From Sipunculus nudus (Eukaryota > Annelida > Sipuncula > Golfingiida > Sipunculidae): a stretch of DNA of 64,000 nucleotides. The stretch's first letter is position 1, and each line of letters starts with the position of its first letter. Positions 1-10,644 of this stretch are shown one piece after another. The notes under the pieces are model-generated. The model was given only the letters and a program-made list of their open reading frames with translations. It searched no databases and had not been told where the DNA came from. The translations under genes were made by a program, and so were the position numbers. The stretch spans positions 63,611,389-63,675,388 of the forward strand of contig CM049315.1 in assembly GCA_026874595.1 (NCBI GenBank). The letters run 5' to 3'.

Positions 1-389
1 GTTTTGTGCAAAGATGACCGATTTAAACTGCCAAGGAAGCCTTTTAGAAGCTTCATCAGGCCATTAAGAACCAGTTAGCAACGTCGTTTTTGCTTAAATC
101 AGCTCGATTTTTTGCGTAATACAAAATCGTGTGTTGTGCAAAGATGACCGATTTAAACTGCTTAAGAAGCGTTTTAGAAGCTTCATCAGGCCATTGAGAA
201 CCAGTTAGAAACGTCTTTTACGCCGAAATCAGCTCGTTTTTTTCGTAATACAAGATCGTGATTTGTGCAGAAACGGCTGATTTAAACTGCGATAGAAGCG
301 TTTTAATAGCTTCATTAGGCCATTTAGAAATTGGTAAAATCGTCGCTCTTGCTGAAATCAGATCGGTTTTTGCGTAATATAAGATCGTG

Positions 390-518
390 TTTTGTGCAAA
401 GATGACCGATTTAAACTGCTAAAGAAGCGTTTTAGAAGCTTCATCAGGCCACTAAGAACCAGTTAGAAACGTCTTTTACGCCGAAGTCAGCTCGTTTTTT
501 TCGTAATACAAGATCGTG
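390..518 (+). repeat. Reference monomer, 129 bp
   Basis: This is a typical single repeat unit, given as a reference for the array. In order it has TTTTGTGCAAAGATGACC, GATTTAAACTGC, GAAGCG, the 8-bp palindrome GAAGCTTC, ATCAGGCCA, AACGTC, CAGCTCG, a T-run of seven, CGTAATACAAGATCGTG. It holds 25 C, 26 G and 8 CpG by hand count. The main monomer classes differ at the 5' end: class A begins TGTTGTGCAAAGATGACC, class B begins ATTTGTGCAGAAACGG, class C begins TTGTGCAAAATAGAAG and is usually 126-127 bp, and class D begins TGTTGTGCAAAAATT. Confidence 0.9.
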
Positions 519-1911
519 ATTTGTGCAGAAACGGCTGATTTAAACTGCAATAGAAGCGTTTTAATAGCTTCATTAGGCCATTTAGAAATTGGTAAAAACG
601 TCGCTCTTGCTGAAATCAGATCGGTTTTCGCGTAATACAACATCGTGTTGTGCAAAATAGAAGATTAAAATTGCAAAAGAAGCAATTCAGAAGCTCCATT
701 AGGCCATTTAGAACCGGGTACAAACATCGATCTCGCCGAAATCAGATAGGTTTTTGGCTATTTCAGGAACGTGTGTTGTGCAAAAATTACAGATTTCAAT
801 TGCAAAAGAAGCAATTCAGAAGCTTCATTAGGCCGTTTAGAATCAGATACAAACGTCTTTTACGACGAAATCAGCTCGGTTTTTTCCTAATACAAGACCG
901 TGATTTGTGCAGAAACGGCTGATATAAACTGCGATAGAAGCGTTTAAATAGCTTCATTAGGCCATTTAGAAATTGTTAAAAACGTCGCTTTTGCTGAAAT
1001 CAGATCGGTTTGCGCGTAGTACAAGATCGTGTTGTGCAAAATAGAAGATTAAAATTGCAAAAGAAGCAATTCAGAAGCTCCATTAGGCCATTTAGAACCT
1101 GGTACAAACATCGATCTCGTCTAAATCAGATGGGTTTTTTGCCTAATTCATGATCGTGTGTTGTGCAAAAATTGCAGATTTAAATTGCAAAAGAAGCAAT
1201 TCAGAAGCTTCATTAGGCCGTTTAGAACCAGATACAAACATCTTTTACGCCGAAATCAGCTCGGTTTTTGCGTAATACAAGATCGTGTTTTGTGCAAAGA
1301 TGACCGATTTAAACTGCGAAAGAAGCGTTTTAAAAGCTTCATCAGGCCATTAAGAACCAGTTAGCAACGTCGTTTTTGCTGAAATCAGTTCGGTTTTTTT
1401 TTGCGTAATTCAAAATCGTCTGTTGTGCAAAGATGACCGATTTAAACTGCTAAGGAAGCGTTTTAGAAAGTTCATCAGGCCATCAAAAACCAGTTAGTAA
1501 CGTCGTTTTTGCTGAAATCAGCTCGATTTTTTTGCGTAATACAAAATCGTGTGTTGTGCAAAGATGACCGATTTAAACTGCTAAAGAAGCGTTTTAGAAG
1601 CTTCATCAGGCCATTAAGAACCAGTTAGAAACGTCTTTTACGCCGAAATCAGCTCTTTTTTTCGTAATACATGATCGTGATTTGTGCAGAAACGGCTGAT
1701 TTAAACTGCGATAGAAGCGTTTTAATAGCTTCATTAGGCCATTTAGAAATTGGTAAAAACGTCGCTCTTGCTGAAATCAGATCGGTTTTCGCGTAATACA
1801 ACATCGTGTTGTGCAAAATAGAAGATTAAAATTGCAAAAGAAGCAATTCAGAAGCTCCATTAGGCCATTTAGAACCGGATACAAACATCGATCTCGCCGA
1901 AATCAGCTAGG

Positions 1912-1947
1912 TTTTTGCCTAATTCAGGAACGTGTGTTGTGCAAAAA
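1912..1947. repeat. Inverted repeat across a monomer junction (TTTTTGC / GCAAAAA, example)
   Basis: Seven-base arms at 1912-1918 and 1941-1947 are separated by 22 bases spanning the monomer boundary. The arms come from the conserved T-run end of one monomer and the conserved GTGCAAAAA start of the next, so the arrangement recurs wherever a TTTTTGC tail precedes a class D head. Confidence 0.75.
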
Positions 1948-2282
1948 TTACAGATTTCAATTGCAAAAGAAGCAATTCAGAAGCTTCATTAGGCCGTTTA
2001 GAATCAGATACAAACGTCTTTTACGACGAAATCAGCTCGGTTTTTTCCTAATACAAGATCGTGATTTGTGCAGAAACGGCTAATATAAACTGCGATAGAA
2101 GCGTTTAAGTAGCTTCATTAGGCAATTTAGAAATTGTTACAAACGTCGCTCTTGCTGAAATCAGATCGGTTTTCGCGTAGTACAAGATCGTGTCTTGTGC
2201 AATGATCACCGATTTAAACTGCGAAAGAAGCCTTTTAGAAGCTTCATCAGGCCGTTAAGAACCAGTTAGAAACGTCGTTTTT

Positions 2283-2294
2283 GCTGAAATCAGC
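2283..2294. repeat. Interrupted palindrome GCTGA-AA-TCAGC (example)
   Basis: Five-base arms around a two-base centre. The element recurs in the many class A monomers that read TTTGCTGAAATCAGC. Monomers reading GCCGAAATCAGC lose it but gain CCGA/TCGG arms spaced by seven bases. It could support a small dyad or cruciform; no function is shown. Confidence 0.75.
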
Positions 2295-2450
2295 TCGATT
2301 TTTTTGCGTAATGCAAGATCGTGTTTGTGCAAATATTGCAGATTTAAATTGTAAAAGAATCAATTCAGGAGCTTTATTAGACCATTTAGATCCAGATACC
2401 AACGTCTTTTTCGCCGAAATCAGCTCGTTTTTGCGTAATACAAGACCGTG

Positions 2451-3736
2451 TTTTGTGCAAAGATGACCGATTTAAACTGCCAAGGAAGCCTTTTAGAAGC
2501 TTCATCAGGCCATTAAGAACCAGTTAGCAACGTCGTTTTTGCTGAAATCAGCTCGATTTTTTGCGTAATACAAAATCGTGTGTTGTGCAAAGATGACCGA
2601 TTTAAACTGCTTAAGAAGCGTTTTAGAAGCTTCATCAGGCCATTGAGAACCAGTTAGAAACGTCTTTTACGCCGAAATCAGCTCGTTTTTTTCGTAATAC
2701 AAGATCGTGATTTGTGCAGAAACGGCTGATTTAAACTGCGATAGAAGCGTTTTAATAGCTTCATTAGGCCATTTAGAAATTTGTAAAATCGTCGCTCTTG
2801 CTGAAATCAGATCGGTTTTTGCGTAATACAAGATCGTGTTTTGTGCAAAGATGACCGATTTAAACTGCTAAAGAAGCGTTTTAGAAGCTTCATCAAGCCA
2901 CTAAGAACCAGTTAGAAACGTCTTTTACGCCGAAGTCAGCTCGTTTTTTTCGTAATACAAGATCGTGATTTGTGCAGAAACGGCTGATTTAAACTGCAAT
3001 AGAAGCGTTTTAATAGCTTCATTAGGCCATTTAGAAATTGGTAAAAACGTCGCTCTTGCTGAAATCAGATCGGTTTTCGCGTAATACAACATCGTGTTGT
3101 GCAAAATAGAAGATTAAAATTGCAAAAGAAGCAATTCAGAAGCTCCATTAGGCCATTTAGAACCGGGTACAAACATCGATCTCGCCGAAATCAGATAGGT
3201 TTTTGGCTATTTCAGGAACGTGTGTTGTGCAAAAATTACAGATTTCAATTGCAAAAGAAGCAAATCAGAAGCTTCATTAGGCCGTTTAGAATCAGATACA
3301 AACGTCTTTTACGACGAAATCAGCTCGGTTTTTTCCTAATACAAGACCGTGATTTGTGCAGAAACGGCTGATATAAACTGCGATAGAAGCGTTTAAATAG
3401 CTTCATTAGGCCATTTAGAAATTGTTAAAAACGTCGCTTTTGCTGAAATCAGATCGGTTTGCGCGTAGTACAAGATCGTGTTGTGCAAAATAGAAGATTA
3501 AAATTGCAAAAGAAGCAATTCAGAAGCTCCATTAGGCCATTTAGAACCTGGTACAAACATCGATCTCGTCTAAATCAGATGGGTTTTTTGCCTAATTCAT
3601 GATCGTGTGTTGTGCAAAAATTGCAGATTTAAATTGCAAAAGAAGCAATTCAGAAGCTTCATTAGGCCGTTTAGAACCAGATACAAACATCTTTTACGCC
3701 GAAATCAGCTCGGTTTTTGCGTAATACAAGATCGTG
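2451..3736 (+). repeat. 19-mer higher-order repeat, partial copy (m1-m10)
   Basis: The first ten monomers of the 2,449-bp unit are repeated here with only scattered base changes, for example CTGAAATCAG here against CTTAAATCAG near position 100. After m10 the order breaks. Where m11 should read GCGAAAGAAGCGTTTTAAAAG, position 3765 onward reads GCAAAAGAAGCGTTTAAGAAG, a different monomer type. The array then enters the 12-mer region. Confidence 0.85.
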
Positions 3737-5076
3737 TTTTGTGCAAAGATGACCGATTTAAACTGCAAAAGAAGCGTTTAAGAAGCTTTATCAGGCCATT
3801 AAGAATCAGTTAGGAACGTCGTTTTTGCTGAAATCAGCTCGGTTTTTTTTTGCGTAATATAAGATCGTGTGTTGTGCAAAGATGATGATTTAAACTGCAA
3901 AAGAAGCGTTTGAGAAACTTCATTAGGCCATTTAGAACCAGTTACAAATGTCGTTTTTTTGCCGAAATCAGATCGGTTTTTGCGTAATATAGGATCCTGT
4001 TTTGTGCAAAATGGCCAATTTAAACTGCGATAGAAGCGTTTTAATAGCTTCATTAGGCCATTTAGAAATTGGTAAAAACGTCGCTCTTGCGGAAATCAAA
4101 TCGGTTTTCGCGTAATACAACATCGTGTTGTGCAAAATAGAAGATTAAAATTGCAAAAGAAGCAATTCAGAAGCTCCATTAGGCCATTTAGAACCGGGTA
4201 CAAACATCGATCTCGCCGAAATCAGCTAGGTTTTTGGCTAATTCCGGAACGTGTGTTGTGCAAAAATTACAGATTTCAATTGCAAAAGAAGCAATTCAGA
4301 AGCTTCATTAGGCCGTTTAGAATCAGATGCAAACGTCTTTTACGACGAAATCAGCTCGGTTTTTTCGTAATACAAGATCGTGATTTGTGCAGAAACGGCT
4401 AATATAAACTGCGATAGAAGCGTTTAAATAGCTTCATTATGCCATTTAGAAATTGTTAAAAACGTCGCTTTTGCTGAAATCAGATCGGTTTTCGCTTAGT
4501 ACAAGATCGTGTTGTGCAAAAGAGAAGATTAAAATTGCAAAAGAAGCAATTCAGAAGCTCCATTAGGCCATTTAGAACCGGGTACAAACATCGATCTCGC
4601 CGAAATCAGCTAGGTTTTTCCCTAATTCATGATCGTGTGTTGTGCAAAAATTGCAGATTTAAATTGCAAAAGAAGCAATTCAGAAACTTTATTAGGCCGT
4701 TTAAAATCAGATACAAACGTCTTTTACGCCGAAATCAGCTCGGTTTTTGCGTAATACAAGATCGTGTTTTGTGCAAAGATGACCGATTTAAACTGCGAAA
4801 GAAGCGTTTTTAAAGCTTCATCAGGCCATTAAGAACCAGTTAGCAACGTCGTTTTTGCTGAAATCAGTTCGGTTTTTTTTGCGTAATTCAAAATCGTCTG
4901 TTGTGCAAAGATGACCGATTTAAACTGCTAAAGAAGCGTTTTAGAAGCTTCATCAGGCAATTAAGAAGTTAGAAACGTCGTTTTTGCTAAAATCAGCTCG
5001 ATTTTTTAGCGTAATATAAGATGGTGTTTGTCCAAAGATGACCGATTTAAACTGCAAAAGAAGCAATTCAGAAGCT
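3530..5076 (+). repeat. 12-mer higher-order repeat (1,547 bp), copy 1
   Basis: Landmarks at 3799, 4130 and 4514 recur at 5346, 5677 and 6061, a constant offset of 1,547 bp or twelve monomers. The unit includes a monomer with the only BamHI-type site (GGATCC at 3992-3997) and a class A monomer reading GATGATGATT instead of GATGACCGATT. It is followed directly by a second copy. The left edge overlaps the preceding 19-mer because the two share monomers. Confidence 0.82.
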
Positions 5077-6470
5077 CCATCAGGCCATTAAGAACCTGGT
5101 ACAAACATCGATCTCGTCTAAATCAGATGGGTTTTTTGCCTAATTCATGAATGTGTGTTGTGCAAAAATTGCAGATTTAAATTGCAAAAGAAGCATTTCA
5201 GAAGCTTCATTAGGCCGTTTAGAACCAGATACAAACATCTTTTACGCCGAAATCAGCTCGGTTTTTGCGTAATACAAGATCCTGTTTGTGCAAAGATGAC
5301 CGATTTAAACTGCAAAAGAAGCGTTTAAGAAGCTTTTTCAGGCCATTAAGAATCAGTTAGGAACGTCGTTTTTGCTGAAATCAGCTCGGTTTTTTTTTGC
5401 GTAATATAAGATCGTGTGTTGTGCAAAGATGATGATTTAAACTGCAAAAGAAGCGTTTGAGAAACTTCATTAGGCCATTTAGAACCAGTTACAAATGTCG
5501 TTTTTTTGCCGAAATCAGCTCGGTTTTTCCGTAATATAGGATCCTGTTTTGTGCAAAATGGCCGATTTAAACTGCGATAGAAGCGTTTTAATAGCTTCAT
5601 TAGGCCATTTAGAAATTGGTAAAAACGTCGCTCTTGCGGAAATCAAATCGGTTTTCGCGTAATACAACATCGTGTTGTGCAAAATAGAAGATTAAAATTG
5701 CAAAAGAAGCAATTCAGAAGCTCCATTAGGCCATTTAGAACCGGGTACAAACATCGATCTCGCCGAAATCAGCTAGGTTTTTCCCTAATTCAGGAACGTG
5801 TGTTGTGCAAAAATTACAGATTTCAATTGCAAAAGAAGCAATTCAGAAGCTTCATTAGGCCGTTTAGAATCAGATGCAAACGTCTTTTACGACGAAATCA
5901 GCTCGGTTTTTTCGTAATACAAGATCGTGATTTGTGCAGAAACGGCTAATATAAACTGCGATAGAAGCGTTTAAATAGCTTCATTATGCCATTTAGAAAT
6001 TGTTAAAAACGTCGCTTTTGCTGAAATCAGATCGGTTTTCGCTTAGTACAAGATCGTGTTGTGCAAAAGAGAAGATTAAAATTGCAAAAGAAGCAATTCA
6101 GAAGCTCCATTAGGCCATTTAGAACCGGGTACAAACATCGATCTCGCCGAAATCAGCTAGGTTTTTCCCTAATTCATGATCGTGTGTTGTGCAAAAATTG
6201 CAGATTTAAATTGCAAAAGAAGCAATTCAGAAACTTTATTAGGCCGTTTAGAATCAGATACAAACGTCTTTTACGCCGAAATCAGCTCGGTTTTTGCGTA
6301 ATACAAGATCGTGTTTTGTGCAAAGATGACCGATTTAAACTGCGAAAGAAGCGTTTTTAAAGCTTCATCAGGCCATTAAGAACCAGTTAGCAACGTCGTT
6401 TTTGCTGAAATCAGTTCGGTTTTTTTTTGCGTAATTCAAAATCGTCTGTTGTGCAAAGATGACCTATTTA
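5077..6470 (+). repeat. 12-mer higher-order repeat, copy 2 (truncated)
   Basis: Repeats 3530-5076 at an offset of 1,547 bp. The joint at about 5041-5085 is a hybrid monomer: its left part is class A (GATGACCGATTTAAACTGC) and its right part is class C (CAATTCAGAAGCTCC), so the exchange fell inside a monomer at matching positions. GGATCC recurs at 5539-5544. The copy diverges near 6475, where CTGCTAAGGAAGCG replaces CTGCTAAAGAAGCG. Confidence 0.8.
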
Positions 6471-7088
6471 AACTGCTAAGGAAGCGTTTTAGATACTTCA
6501 TCAGGCCATCAAAAACCAGTTAGTAACGTCGTTTTTGCTGAAATCAGCTCGATTTTTTTGCGTAATACAAAATCGTGTGTTGTGCAAAGATGACGATTTA
6601 AACTGCTAAAGAAGCGTTTTAGAAGCTTCATCAGGCCATTAAGAACCAGTTAGAAACGTCTTTTACGCCGAAATCAGCTCTTTTTTTCGTAATACATGAT
6701 CGTGATTTGTGCAGAAACGGCTGATTTAAACTGCGATAGAAGCGTTTTAATAGCTTCATTAGGCCATTTAGAAATTGGTAAAAACGTCGCTCTTGCTGAA
6801 ATCAGATCGGTTTTCGCGTAATACAACATCGTGTTGTGCAAAATAGAAGATTAAAATTGCAAAAGAAGCAATTCAGAAGCTCCATTAGGCCATTTAGAAC
6901 CGGGTACAAACATCGATCTCGCCGAAATCAGCTAGGTTTTTGCCTAATTCATGATCGTGTGTTGTGCAAAAATTGCAGATTTAAATTGCAAAAGAAGCAA
7001 TTCAGAAGCTTCATTAGGCCGTTTAGAACCAGATACAAACATCTTTTACGCCGAAATCAGCTCGGTTTTTGCGTAATACAAAATCGTG

Positions 7089-7845
7089 TGTTGTGCAAAG
7101 ATGACCGATTTAAACTGGGAAAGAAGCGATTCAATAGCTTTATTAGTCGACTTAAAACCCGTTACAACCGTCGTTTTCGCTGAAATAAGCTCGGTTTTTG
7201 CGTAGTACAAGATCGTGTGTTGGGCAAATATCACCGATTAAAACTGCTAAATAAGCATTTTAGAAACTTCATCAGGCCATTAAGAACCAGTTAGAAACGG
7301 CGTTTTTGCTGAAATCAGCTCGATTTTTTTAGCGTAATATAAGATCGTGTTTGTGCAAAAATGACCGATTTAAACTGCAAAAGAAGAGTTTAAGAAGCTT
7401 CAATAGGCCACTTCAAACCAGTTACAAAGATCTTTTTTGCCGAAATCGACTCGGATTTTGCGTTATAATAGATCATGATTTGTGCAGAAATGGCCAGATT
7501 AAACTGCGAAAGAAGCGTTTCAGAAACTTCATTAGGCGACTTAAAACCCGTTACAAAAGTCGTTTTCGCCGCAGTCAGCTCGGTTTTCGAGTACTACAAG
7601 ATCGTGAGTTGTGCAAAAATGGCCGTTTAAATTGCAAATGAAGCGTTTTAATAGCTTCATCAGGCCATTTAAAACAAGTTACAAATGTCGTTTTTGCCGA
7701 AATCAGCAAGGTTTTCGCTTAATACAAGATCGCAGATTTAAATTGCAAAAGAATCAATTCAGGAGCTTCATTAGGCCTTTTAGAACCAGATACCAACGTC
7801 TTTTTCGCCGAAATCAGATCGGTTTTTGCGTAATACAAGACCGTG
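7089..7845 (+). repeat. SalI-site module, copy 1 (one monomer short)
   Basis: This module starts with a monomer reading ACTGGGAAAGAAGCG that contains GTCGAC at 7146-7151, and ends with a shortened monomer with the joint GATCGCAG at 7728-7735. Between them are monomers with TTATAATAGATCATGAT and with AGTACTACAAGATCGTG. The same module occurs five times in the window. This copy lacks the monomer reading ACTGCGAGAGAAGAG found in the other four, so it is about 129 bp shorter. Confidence 0.85.
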
Positions 7846-9119
7846 TTTTGTGCAAAGATGACCGATTTCAACTGCCAAGGAAGCCTTTTAGAAGCTTCAT
7901 CAGGCCATTAAGAACAAGTTAGCAACGTCGTTTTTGCTGAAATCAGCTCGATTTTTTGCGTAACACAAAATCGTGTGTTGTGCAAAGATGACCGATTTAA
8001 ACTGCTAAAGAAGCGTTTTAGAAGCTTCATCAGGCCATTAAGAACCAGTTACAAACGTCTTTTACGCCGAAATCAGCTCGTTTTTTTCGTAATACAAGAT
8101 CGTGATTTGTGCAGAAACGGCTGATTTAAACTGCGATAGAAGCGTTTAAATAGCTTCATTAGGCCATTTAGAAATTGTTAAAAACGTCGCTTTTGCTGAA
8201 ATCAGATCGGTTTTCGCGTAATACAACATCGTGTTGTGCAAAATAGAAGATTAAAATTGCAAAAGAAGCAATTCAGAAGCTCCATTAGGCAATTTAGAAC
8301 CGGGTACAAACATCGATCTCGCCGAAATCAGCTAGGTTTTTGGCTAATTCAGGAACGTGTGTTGTGCAAAAATTACAGATTTCAATTGCAAAAGAAGCAA
8401 TTCAGAAGCTTCATTAGGCCGTTTAGAATCAGATACAAACGTCTTTTACGACGAAATCAGCTCGGTTTTTTCCTAATACAAGATCGTGATTTGTGCAGAA
8501 ACGGCTAATATAAACTGCGATAGAAGCGTTTAAATAGCTTCATTATGCCATTTAGAAATTGTTAAAAACGTCGCTTTTGCTGAAATCAGATCGGTTTTCG
8601 CTTAGTACAAGATCGTGTTGTGCAAAAAGAGAAGATTAAAATTGCAAAAGAAGCAATTCAGAAGCTCCATTAGGCCCTTTAGAACCGGGTACAAACATCG
8701 ATCTCGCCGAAATCAGCTAGGTTTTTCCCTAATTCATGATCGTGTGTTGTGCAAAAATTGCAGATTTAAATTGCAAAAGAAGCAATTCAGAAACTTTATT
8801 AGGCCGTTTAGAATCAGATACAAACGTCTTTTACGCCGAAATCAGCTCGGTTTTTGCGTTATACAAGATCGTGTTTTGTGCAAAGATGACCGATTTAAAC
8901 TGCGAAAGAAGCGTTTTAAAAGCTTCATCAGGCCATTAAGAACCAGTTAGCAACGTCGTTTTTGCTGAAATCAGTTCGGTTTTTTTTTTGCGTAATTCAA
9001 AATCGTCTGTTGTGCAAAGATGACCGATTTAAACTGCTAAAGAAGCGTTTTAGAAGCTTCATCAGGCAATTAAGAAGTTAGAAACGTCGTTTTTGCTGAA
9101 ATCAGCTCGATTTTTTAGC

Positions 9120-9470
9120 GTAATATAAGATGGTGTTTGTCCAAAGATGACCGATTTAAACTGCAAAAGAAGAGTTTAAGAAGCTTAAATAGGCCACTTA
9201 AAACCAGTTACAAAGATCTTTTTTGCCGAAATCGCCTCGGTTTTTGCGTTATAATAGATCATGATCCGTGCAAAAATGGTCAGTTTAAACTGCGAAAGAA
9301 GCGTTTCAGAAACTTCATTAGGCGACTTAAAACCCGTTACAATCGTCGTTTTCGTCGCAATCAGCTCGGTTTTCGCGTACTACAAGATCGTGTGTTGTGC
9401 AAAAATGGCCGTTCAAATTGCAAATGAAGCGTTTTAATAGCTTCATCAGGCCATTTAAAACAAGTTACAA
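9120..9470 (+). repeat. Diverged monomer trio with TTATAATAGATCATGATC
   Basis: These monomers resemble those inside the SalI module but carry their own variants (CATGATCCGTGC, CGTCGCAATCAGC). Related copies start near 30960, 35740, 43900, 49480 and 57890. The copy here and the copy near 58000 share GAAATCGCCTCGG, whereas 44010 has GAAATCGACTCGG. Confidence 0.75.
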
Positions 9471-10644
9471 ACGTCGTTTTTGCTGAAATCAGCTCGATTT
9501 TTTTTGCGTAATGCAAGATCGTGTTTGTGCAAATATTGCAGATTTAAATTGCAAAAGAATCAATTCAGGAGCTTTATTAGGCCATTTAAAACCAGATACC
9601 AACGTCTTTTACGCCGAAATCAGCTCGGTTTTTGCGTAATACAAGACCGTGTTTTGTGCAAAGATGACCGATTTAAACTGCCAAGGAAGCCTTTTAGAAG
9701 CTTCATCAGGCCATCAAAAACCAGTTGGTAACGTCGTTTTTGCTGAAATCAGCTCGATTTTTTTGTGTAATACAAAATCGTGTGTTGTGCAAAGATGACC
9801 GATTTAAACTGCTAAAGAAGCGTTTTAAAAGCTTCATCAGGCCATTAAGAACCAGTTAGAAACGTCTTTTACGCCGAAATCAGCTCTTTTTTTCGTAATA
9901 CATGATCGTGATTTGTGCAGAAACGGCTGATTTAAACTGCGATAGAAGCGTTTTAATAGCTTCATTAGGCCATTTAGAAATTGGTAAAAACGTCGCTCTT
10001 GCTGAAATCAGATCGGTTTTCGCGTAATACAACATCGTGTTGTGCAAAATAGAAGATTAAAATTGCAAAAGAAGCAATTCAGAAGCTCCATTATGCCATT
10101 TAGAACCGGATACAAACATCCATCTCGCCGAAATCAGCTAGGTTTTTGCCTAATTCAGGAACGTGTGTTGTGCAAAAATTACAGATTTCAATTGCAAAAG
10201 AAGCAATTCAGAAGCTTCATTAGGCCGTTTAGAATCAGATACAAACGTCTTTTACGACGAAATCAGCTCGTTTTTTTCCTAATACAAGATCGTGATTTGT
10301 GCAGAAACGGCTAATATAAACTGCGATAGAAGCGTTTAAATAGCTTCATTAGGCCATTTAGAAATTGTTAAAAACGTCGCTCTTGCTGAAATCAGATCGG
10401 TTTTCGCGTAGTACAAGATCGTGTCTTGTGCAATGATCACCGATTTAAACTGCGAAAGAAGCCTTTTAGAAGCTTCATCAGGCCATTAAGAACCAGTTAG
10501 AAACGTCGTTTTTGCTGAAATCAGCTCGATTTTTTTGCGTAATGCAAGATCGTGTTTGTGCAAATATTGCAGATTTAAATTGTAAAAGAATCAATTCAGG
10601 AGCTTTATTAGACCATTTAGATCCAGATACCAACGTTTTTTTCG

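Larger units (their letters stand above)
2..2450 (+). repeat. 19-mer higher-order repeat (2,449 bp), copy 1
   Basis: Nineteen monomers in fixed order, m1 to m19, start at 2, 132, 261, 390, 519, 648, 774, 903, 1032, 1159, 1288, 1421, 1552, 1680, 1809, 1935, 2064, 2193 and 2324. The sequence at 2451 returns to the m1 type (the CCAAGGAAGCC variant of class A), which closes the unit. m3, m5, m8, m14 and m17 are class B; m6, m9 and m15 are class C; m7, m10 and m16 are class D. The landmarks at 650 and 1158 recur at 3099 and 3607, exactly 2,449 bp on. The same 19-mer appears again near 11-13 kb, 44.5-49 kb and 58.5-61.5 kb. Confidence 0.9.

Noticed and set aside
2240-2262. Hammerhead ribozyme core on the minus strand (CTGATGA, from TCATCAG)
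   Set aside because: CTGATGA does occur on the minus strand of many class A monomers, but the required GAAA after a short stem is absent and no stem pairs well. Monomers reading TCATTAGG lack it altogether.
4190-4225. CENP-B box
   Set aside because: The motif TTCG-N4-A-N2-CGGG is not matched on either strand by eye. The closest pieces (AGAACCGGGTAC, AAACCCGTTAC) lack the required spacing. A pattern search over all monomers would settle it.
7450-7480. TTATAATAG as a bacterial-type -10 promoter box
   Set aside because: It is a monomer variant (TTATAATAGATCATGAT) in an A+T-rich satellite, without a partner -35 box at the right distance and with no downstream gene.
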